In this document: in pieces, positions 7,067-10,868 of the stretch
Layout of the letters: each line of letters starts with the position of its first letter
Position numbering within the stretch: the stretch's first letter is position 1
Assembly: GCA_051011595.1 (NCBI GenBank)
Contig: JBPCTQ010000036.1
Span: 1-10,868, forward strand
DNA: 10,868 nucleotides
From: JAOUEE01 sp051011595
GTDB lineage: Bacteria; Actinomycetota; Acidimicrobiia; Acidimicrobiales; SHLQ01
Reading direction: 5' to 3'
Translations under genes and position numbers: made by a program
The notes under the pieces: generated by a model
Seen by the model: only the letters and a program-made list of their open reading frames with translations
What the model was told of the DNA's origin: nothing
Databases searched by the model: none

Positions 7067-8074
7067 TCACAGATCGAAGCGGCGACGAACCTTGTGGAAG
7101 CGGCCGCGGGCCCAGCCGGTGGCCCGCACAGTGAGCTGTTGGACCGCGCCGAGCCGAGGGCGGGTGCGGTCGAGGGTCGGCGGCGGGTCGGCCACCCCTG
7201 GATCGGGGGCGACGCCGGTGTACGGATCGAGGTCGATGCCGGGGTATCGACGGGCCACGTCGGCCAGCGTCTGCTCGTCCCAGTATCCGCTGTCGGGGCG
7301 GGGCCAACCGAACAGGTCGCGCTCTCGCACCGACGCCCGCACCATCATCTCGCCGAAACCCGGGTTCATGGCCTTGTTGGGCCAGGCCATCTTGCCGTTC
7401 CACGGGGCGCCACGAGCCTGGTAGTCGGCCAGCAGCGCGAAACGGCTGCGGCCGGCGGCGGTGAAGTCGGTGCCGCGGTGCAACACGTCGGTGGAGTACA
7501 ACAACACCGATCCGGCCGGTGCGGTGGCTCGTACCTCGTGGTCGGCCAACGCCCCGGGTTCGAGGTGGCGGATGCGGTACGGCAGCTCGTCGCCGGCGGC
7601 GCGCGGCACCAGCGCGGTGGGCCCGTCCTGGTCGGTCACGTCGGACAACAACACGAACGTGGTGAGCTGCGTCCACCGGCGGTCGCGGCGAGGGACCACC
7701 AGGGAGTGGTTGCCGAAGTCGCGGTGCAGCTGTTGCTCGTAGTCGGTCGCCCCCGAGTACTTGCCCCACAACTCGCTCTTGTACAGCTCGAGATCGGTCG
7801 TGCGCAGGAATCGCTCGGCGGCATCGACCAGGTCGGGATGGTAGGTGAGCTGGTTGAGGGCCCACTGCGGGTAGGGCCCCTCACGCAGACCGGAAAAGGC
7901 ATTCTTGCCCACCCACGAGTGGGCGCTGGGATCGGCGAAGTAGTCGTCGGGACGGGGATAGTGATCCCACAATGCGTCTTGGGCGGCCTGGAGCTCGTCG
8001 GAGCCGATCACGTTCTCGACCACCACGAAGCCCACCTCGCGCAGCTCGTCGAGTGCGGCGTCGGAGATGGTCAT
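7067..8074 (-). CDS. Phytanoyl-CoA dioxygenase (PhyH) family Fe(II)/2-oxoglutarate oxygenase
   Basis: A 335-residue protein of normal length for the PhyH family, whose members use Fe(II), O2 and 2-oxoglutarate to hydroxylate small molecules or acyl chains. The iron-binding triad is visible: H117-R-D119 (in QLHRDFGNHSLVVP) and the distal H199 (VLHRGTDF), with R209 or R211 downstream as candidate 2-oxoglutarate anchor. The C-terminal part has a conserved-looking segment with NPGFGEMM and DLFGWPRPDSGYWDE, and the last 30 residues are basic. There is no signal peptide. ATG 8074 overlaps the regulator stop in ATGA (8071-8074), so the two are probably translated together. That coupling, and alanine dehydrogenase across the promoter region, suggest an amino-acid or related substrate, but this is inference; the substrate cannot be read from the sequence. 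Confidence 0.93.
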   Translation of the reverse strand: MTISDAALDELREVGFVVVENVIGSDELQAAQDALWDHYPRPDDYFADPSAHSWVGKNAFSGLREGPYPQWALNQLTYHPDLVDAAERFLRTTDLELYKSELWGKYSGATDYEQQLHRDFGNHSLVVPRRDRRWTQLTTFVLLSDVTDQDGPTALVPRAAGDELPYRIRHLEPGALADHEVRATAPAGSVLLYSTDVLHRGTDFTAAGRSRFALLADYQARGAPWNGKMAWPNKAMNPGFGEMMVRASVRERDLFGWPRPDSGYWDEQTLADVARRYPGIDLDPYTGVAPDPGVADPPPTLDRTRPRLGAVQQLTVRATGWARGRFHKVRRRFDL

Positions 8075-8544
8075 GGAGCGCCCAGCTCGTGTGCGGTCTT
8101 GTCGAGCACGGTGCGCAGGGCGAAGCTCGACCGCAGCTGGGCCACCCCGGGCAACACCGCCAGGTGCGAGCGGTGCACCCGTTCGTAGTCGGCCACGTCG
8201 GCCACTGCCACGTGGATCAGGTAGTCGTAGGGTCCCGACATCAGGTGGCAGCTCATCACCTCCGGGCACGACCCCACCGCGGCCTCGAACTCGTCGAGCA
8301 GGTCTTCGTGCTGGCTGGTGAGGCTGATCTCGACGAACACCGAGGTGGGCCGCCCCACCGCGTTGCGGTCGACGAGCATGACGTAGCGGTCGATGACACC
8401 CGACGATTCGAGCCGGCGCATCCGTCGCAGCACGGCCGAACTGGAGAGGTGAACGTGTTCGGCCAGCTGGGCCACGGTCATACGACCGTCGTGCTGCAGT
8501 TCGGTGAGAATGGCCCGGTCGGCCGCGTCCAGTTCGATCACCAC
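8071..8544 (-). CDS. Lrp/AsnC-family transcriptional regulator, AldR-like
   Basis: A 157-residue protein with the standard Lrp/AsnC architecture. An N-terminal winged helix-turn-helix (about 4-54: DAADRAILTELQ, then MTVAQLAEHVHLSSSAVLRRMRRLE without a gap) is followed by a RAM ligand-binding domain (about 66-150) with the typical SGPYDYLIHVAVAD segment. Such proteins form octamers or similar assemblies and sense amino acids. It is divergent from ald, the arrangement of AldR and ald in mycobacteria, so control of ald and of itself is likely. The start is uncertain: GTG 8544, GTG 8541 and GTG 8565 are in frame. I prefer 8544 because the seven codons before it are AT-rich, unlike the gene, and coincide with an imperfect palindrome. 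The stop overlaps the oxygenase start. Confidence 0.93.
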   Translation of the reverse strand: MVIELDAADRAILTELQHDGRMTVAQLAEHVHLSSSAVLRRMRRLESSGVIDRYVMLVDRNAVGRPTSVFVEISLTSQHEDLLDEFEAAVGSCPEVMSCHLMSGPYDYLIHVAVADVADYERVHRSHLAVLPGVAQLRSSFALRTVLDKTAHELGAP

Positions 8545-8545
8545 A

Positions 8546-8564
8546 TGATTCTGTCTCAAAATCA
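8546..8564. promoter_or_regulatory. Candidate Lrp-type operator palindrome
   Basis: TGATTCTGTCTCAAAATCA is an imperfect palindrome: 14 of 19 positions match its own reverse complement, with perfect TGATT/AATCA arms. Its size and AT-rich flanks resemble Lrp-family boxes. It lies directly upstream of GTG 8544 of the regulator, a placement suited to autoregulation and to action on divergent ald. Confidence 0.45.
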
Positions 8565-8693
8565 CGTTTCAGCGCAAGAAAACGTCGCGAACGAACCCTC
8601 TGGCTACAGAACTCACAGCCATCTGCCGATCGATTGTGCGTACCGTCGGTAGTGGAGTGCAGCCCACGGCCAGTGGATGCCACCACCACCGAC

Positions 8694-8702
8694 GAGGGGG
8701 AG
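8694..8702 (+). promoter_or_regulatory. Ribosome-binding site of ald
   Basis: GAGGGGGAG lies 6 nt before ATG 8709. It is the clearest Shine-Dalgarno sequence in the window and decides the ald start over the in-frame upstream GTG at 8634. Confidence 0.8.
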
Positions 8703-8708
8703 ATTCGC

Positions 8709-9827
8709 ATGATCGTTGGAGTGCCTACCGAGATCAAGGACAACGAGCGGCGGGTCGGCCTCACGCCGGGCAGCGCGGCCGAGTTGGTGAGCCGCGGTCA
8801 TGTGGTGCTCGTGCAATCGGGCGCCGGCACCGGCATCGGAGCCGACGACAACACCTACGAAGCCGCGGGGGCCAAGGTGGTCGACACGGCAGCCGACGTG
8901 TTCGAGCAGGCCGAGCTGGTGGTCAAGGTGAAAGAACCCCAGGCCGGCGAGCGGGCCGCCCTGCGAGCCGACCAGACCCTGTTCACCTACCTCCACCTCG
9001 CTCCCGACGCCGACCAGACGGCCGACCTGGTGGCCAGCGGCGCCACCTGCATCGCCTATGAGACGGTCACCGATGCCCGCGGCCACCTGCCCTTGCTGGC
9101 CCCGATGTCGAAGGTGGCCGGTCGCCTGGCCGTGCAGGCCGGAGCCCACCATCTCGAGAGTCCTCATGGCGGCGCCGGTCTCCTGCTCGGCGGAGTGCCG
9201 GGTGTGGCGCCGGCCAAGGTGGTCGTGATCGGCGGCGGTGTCGTGGGTGAGAACGCCATCGAGATCGCCGTGGGTATGGGTGCCGAGGTCACCGTGCTCG
9301 ACCGCAACAACGATGTGCTCGATCGGCTGGCCGCCCGCTTCGGCGCCACGCTGCACACCATCTACTCCACCGGTCATGCCCTCGATCGGCTGGTCACCGA
9401 CGCCGATCTGGTCATCGGTGCCGTGCTGGTGCCGGGTGCGGCGGCTCCCCGGCTCGTCACGGCCGACATGGTGTCGCGGATGCGGACCGGTTCGGTGTTG
9501 GTCGATGTGGCCATCGATCAGGGCGGCTGCTTCGAGACGTCGCACCCCACCACTCACTCCGACCCGATCTTCGTGGTCGACGGGGTGGTGCACTACTGCG
9601 TGGCCAACATGCCCGGCGCCGTTCCGCAGACTTCGACCCAAGCACTCAACAACGCCACGCTGCCCCATGTGCTGGCCCTGGCCGACATGGGTGCCATGGC
9701 CGCCATGCGAGCCGATCGGCATCTGGCCCACGGCCTCAACGTGATCGCCGGCCAGGTCACCGAACCCGCGGTGGCATCGGCGCTCGGGTACGAGTTGGCC
9801 GACCTCGATGTCGTGCTGGCCGGCTGA
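8709..9827 (+). CDS. ald: Alanine dehydrogenase (NAD-dependent)
   Basis: This 372-residue enzyme matches the family length. It interconverts L-alanine and pyruvate plus ammonia with NAD(H), linking amino-acid catabolism and nitrogen assimilation in the cytoplasm. The catalytic residues known from the mycobacterial enzyme fall at the expected numbers: R15 (NERRVGLTP), K75 (KVKEP), H96 (YLHLAPD) and D270 (VDVAIDQGG). The Rossmann motif GGGVVG is at 175-180 and the NAD-ribose-binding aspartate at D198 (VTVLDRNN). The substrate-domain motif MSKVAGRLAVQAGA is at 133-146. The start is fixed by the strong ribosome-binding site. It is divergent from the Lrp-like regulator, which probably induces it in response to alanine or other amino acids, and converges on the gene at the right edge with only 28 bp between the stops. 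Confidence 0.97.
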   Translation: MIVGVPTEIKDNERRVGLTPGSAAELVSRGHVVLVQSGAGTGIGADDNTYEAAGAKVVDTAADVFEQAELVVKVKEPQAGERAALRADQTLFTYLHLAPDADQTADLVASGATCIAYETVTDARGHLPLLAPMSKVAGRLAVQAGAHHLESPHGGAGLLLGGVPGVAPAKVVVIGGGVVGENAIEIAVGMGAEVTVLDRNNDVLDRLAARFGATLHTIYSTGHALDRLVTDADLVIGAVLVPGAAAPRLVTADMVSRMRTGSVLVDVAIDQGGCFETSHPTTHSDPIFVVDGVVHYCVANMPGAVPQTSTQALNNATLPHVLALADMGAMAAMRADRHLAHGLNVIAGQVTEPAVASALGYELADLDVVLAG

Positions 9828-9853
9828 GATCTGACGGGCTGATCGGCTCGAGT

Positions 9854-9872
9854 GCTCAGTCGTCAGCTGAGC
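9854..9872. terminator. Possible hairpin between the convergent gene ends
   Basis: GCTCAG (9854-9859) and CTGAGC (9867-9872) form a perfect 6-bp stem with a 7-nt loop, overlapping the last codons of the minus-strand gene and just past the ald stop. There is no T-run, so at most it is a weak or Rho-assisted bidirectional terminator. Confidence 0.25.
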
Positions 9873-10868
9873 CGGGTAGCTCGACCGCTCGGACCTCGCC
9901 GTCCTCGAGCTCGGCGATCAACTCCACGTCGGTGCCCACCGGTGGTGGGAGCGATTCCTCGACTTCGATGGCCGCCGCGTCGAGGTCGGTGATGACACCG
10001 ACCACCTTCTTGTTGCGTGAGGTCAACGAGCGGAGCCGACTGGCCTCACGAGCTCGGGCGGCCAGGGCCGACAATGGCCGCTGCAACCGGTAGAACTCGC
10101 CACGCGTGGTCGACGATGCCTCTTCGAGCAAGCGTTGGGCGTCGGCACCGTGGCCGTCGGCGGCCACCACCAGGGCGGTGATGGTGGCCAGCCGGCCCCG
10201 CACCAGCACGGTGTCGAGATACAGCAGCATCTCCCGCTGGAAGTCCTCGGGATCGTCGATGGCATCGGCCACCGCCGACCCGCCGGCGAGTTCTCCTTCG
10301 TCGGTGGTGATGCGGTCGACGAAGTCCGACACCGGCTGGGCACGCGAGTGATGGATGGCGTTGACCCGCACCCGCGTCTGGGCCAGCTCGAGGCGGAGCT
10401 GTTCGGGCACGGTGCCGTGGGCCGCACTGTGCATCACCAGTTCGAGGAGTTCGTTGGCCGCGGCCAGGGTGCCGTGATCGTCGTGTTGCAGCCGGGTGAC
10501 CACGGCGCTGATCTTGCGGTCGATCTGGGAGATCGATCGGGCCAGGTACTGCTGTTGCACCAGCGACATCGCCGCGGCCCCGGCCGTCAGCACGGTGAGC
10601 GGTGATGCGGTCAGGCCCAGACCCAGTCGGCTGAACTCGACCAACTGCTCGCCGCCGAGGGTGGCCGAATCGGCCCCCACCAGGTTGCCCGGCGCCAGCG
10701 ACACCAGGTAGCGCCCCGAGATGTCGGCTTTCATCGGCCGGCCCGCTCGCACCAGAGTGGAGAGCGCCGAGGTGACCAGTGGGGTGGCGATTGTGGGCCG
10801 ACTGGAGACCGCCGTGGCCAGCGAGCGGACCCGGGCCACCGGTTGGTCGACGCCGTCGGCCCACAGCT
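9856..10868 (-). CDS. Hypothetical protein with one hydrophobic segment and helical core; 5' end outside the window
   Basis: I do not recognise this family. The frame is open from the right window edge to the stop at 9856, giving 336 visible residues. A GTG at 10839 could start it, but the nine codons before it (LWADGVDQP) look equally coding, so the true start is probably outside. A Gly/Ala/Leu-rich hydrophobic stretch (around LGLGLTASPLTVLTAGAAAM) is followed by a charged region, SISQIDRKISAVVTRLQHDD, and long predicted helices rich in Ala, Leu, Glu and Arg. The C-terminus is acidic (EVEESLPPPVGTDVELIAELEDGEV). This could be a membrane-associated or oligomeric helical protein. Codon use resembles its neighbours. 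It is convergent with ald. Confidence 0.8.
   Translation of the reverse strand, partial: LWADGVDQPVARVRSLATAVSSRPTIATPLVTSALSTLVRAGRPMKADISGRYLVSLAPGNLVGADSATLGGEQLVEFSRLGLGLTASPLTVLTAGAAAMSLVQQQYLARSISQIDRKISAVVTRLQHDDHGTLAAANELLELVMHSAAHGTVPEQLRLELAQTRVRVNAIHHSRAQPVSDFVDRITTDEGELAGGSAVADAIDDPEDFQREMLLYLDTVLVRGRLATITALVVAADGHGADAQRLLEEASSTTRGEFYRLQRPLSALAARAREASRLRSLTSRNKKVVGVITDLDAAAIEVEESLPPPVGTDVELIAELEDGEVRAVELPGSADD

Larger units (their letters stand above)
8545..8708. promoter_or_regulatory. Shared control region between the Lrp-like regulator and ald
   Basis: A 164-bp divergent intergenic segment, noticeably AT-richer near 8546-8590 than the neighbouring genes. It holds the imperfect palindrome described separately, a weak -10-like TACCGT at 8641-8646 for ald, and the ald ribosome-binding site. 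I found no convincing -35 box for either direction. Confidence 0.6.

Noticed and set aside
8075..8764. An extension of the oxygenase frame upstream to 8764
   Set aside because: It would run through the Lrp-like gene and into ald. The PhyH domain begins right at MTISDAALDE, and the ATGA overlap gives a natural start.
8613..9731. A 372-codon open frame on the minus strand
   Set aside because: It is antisense to ald, whose catalytic residues are all in place. The translation is His/Gly-rich and repetitive, typical of a shadow frame.
1..10868. Phage-defence system, CRISPR array, mobile element or tRNA gene
   Set aside because: No direct-repeat/spacer pattern, transposase, integrase, nuclease-defence pair or tRNA cloverleaf was recognised by eye on either strand.

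Overview
This is a 10.9-kb, high-GC chromosomal segment with strongly G/C-biased third codon positions, tight gene packing, frequent GTG starts and start/stop overlaps (ATGA, ATGAGTGA). These traits, and an alanine dehydrogenase divergent from an Lrp/AsnC regulator, suggest an actinomycete, possibly an environmental lineage such as Acidimicrobiia. That placement is an inference from gene content and style; no marker gene settles it. No rRNA, tRNA, CRISPR array, transposase or integrase was seen.

Layout. (1) Positions 1-5550 hold four same-strand (minus) genes. In transcription order they are formate-tetrahydrofolate ligase (fhs), an unrecognised probable beta-propeller protein, a pair of near-identical hairpins at a 61-bp period, an ECF-type sigma factor, and an overlapping membrane-anchored propeller protein that runs off the left edge. 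(2) A 127-bp divergent promoter region (5551-5677) separates fhs from a plus-strand lipoprotein with an SGNH-hydrolase-like domain; both genes look leaderless. (3) Positions 7067-8544 hold a minus-strand pair, an Lrp/AsnC regulator whose stop overlaps the start of a phytanoyl-CoA-dioxygenase-family gene. Divergent from it, behind a strong Shine-Dalgarno site, is alanine dehydrogenase (ald, 8709-9827). (4) A minus-strand protein of unknown family, converging on ald, runs off the right edge.

How it fits together. Three modules are visible. The first is one-carbon metabolism (fhs) with an unknown propeller protein 12 bp downstream. The second is a putative cell-surface signalling pair: a sigma factor and a single-pass protein whose cytoplasmic tail could bind sigma and whose outer part is a tandemly duplicated W-repeat propeller. 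The third is an amino-acid-responsive module: the Lrp-like regulator probably controls ald across the shared intergenic region, and its translationally coupled Fe(II)/2-oxoglutarate oxygenase may act in the same amino-acid pathway. The most unusual items are the paired hairpins before the sigma gene and the non-zinc, double-propeller partner of the sigma factor.
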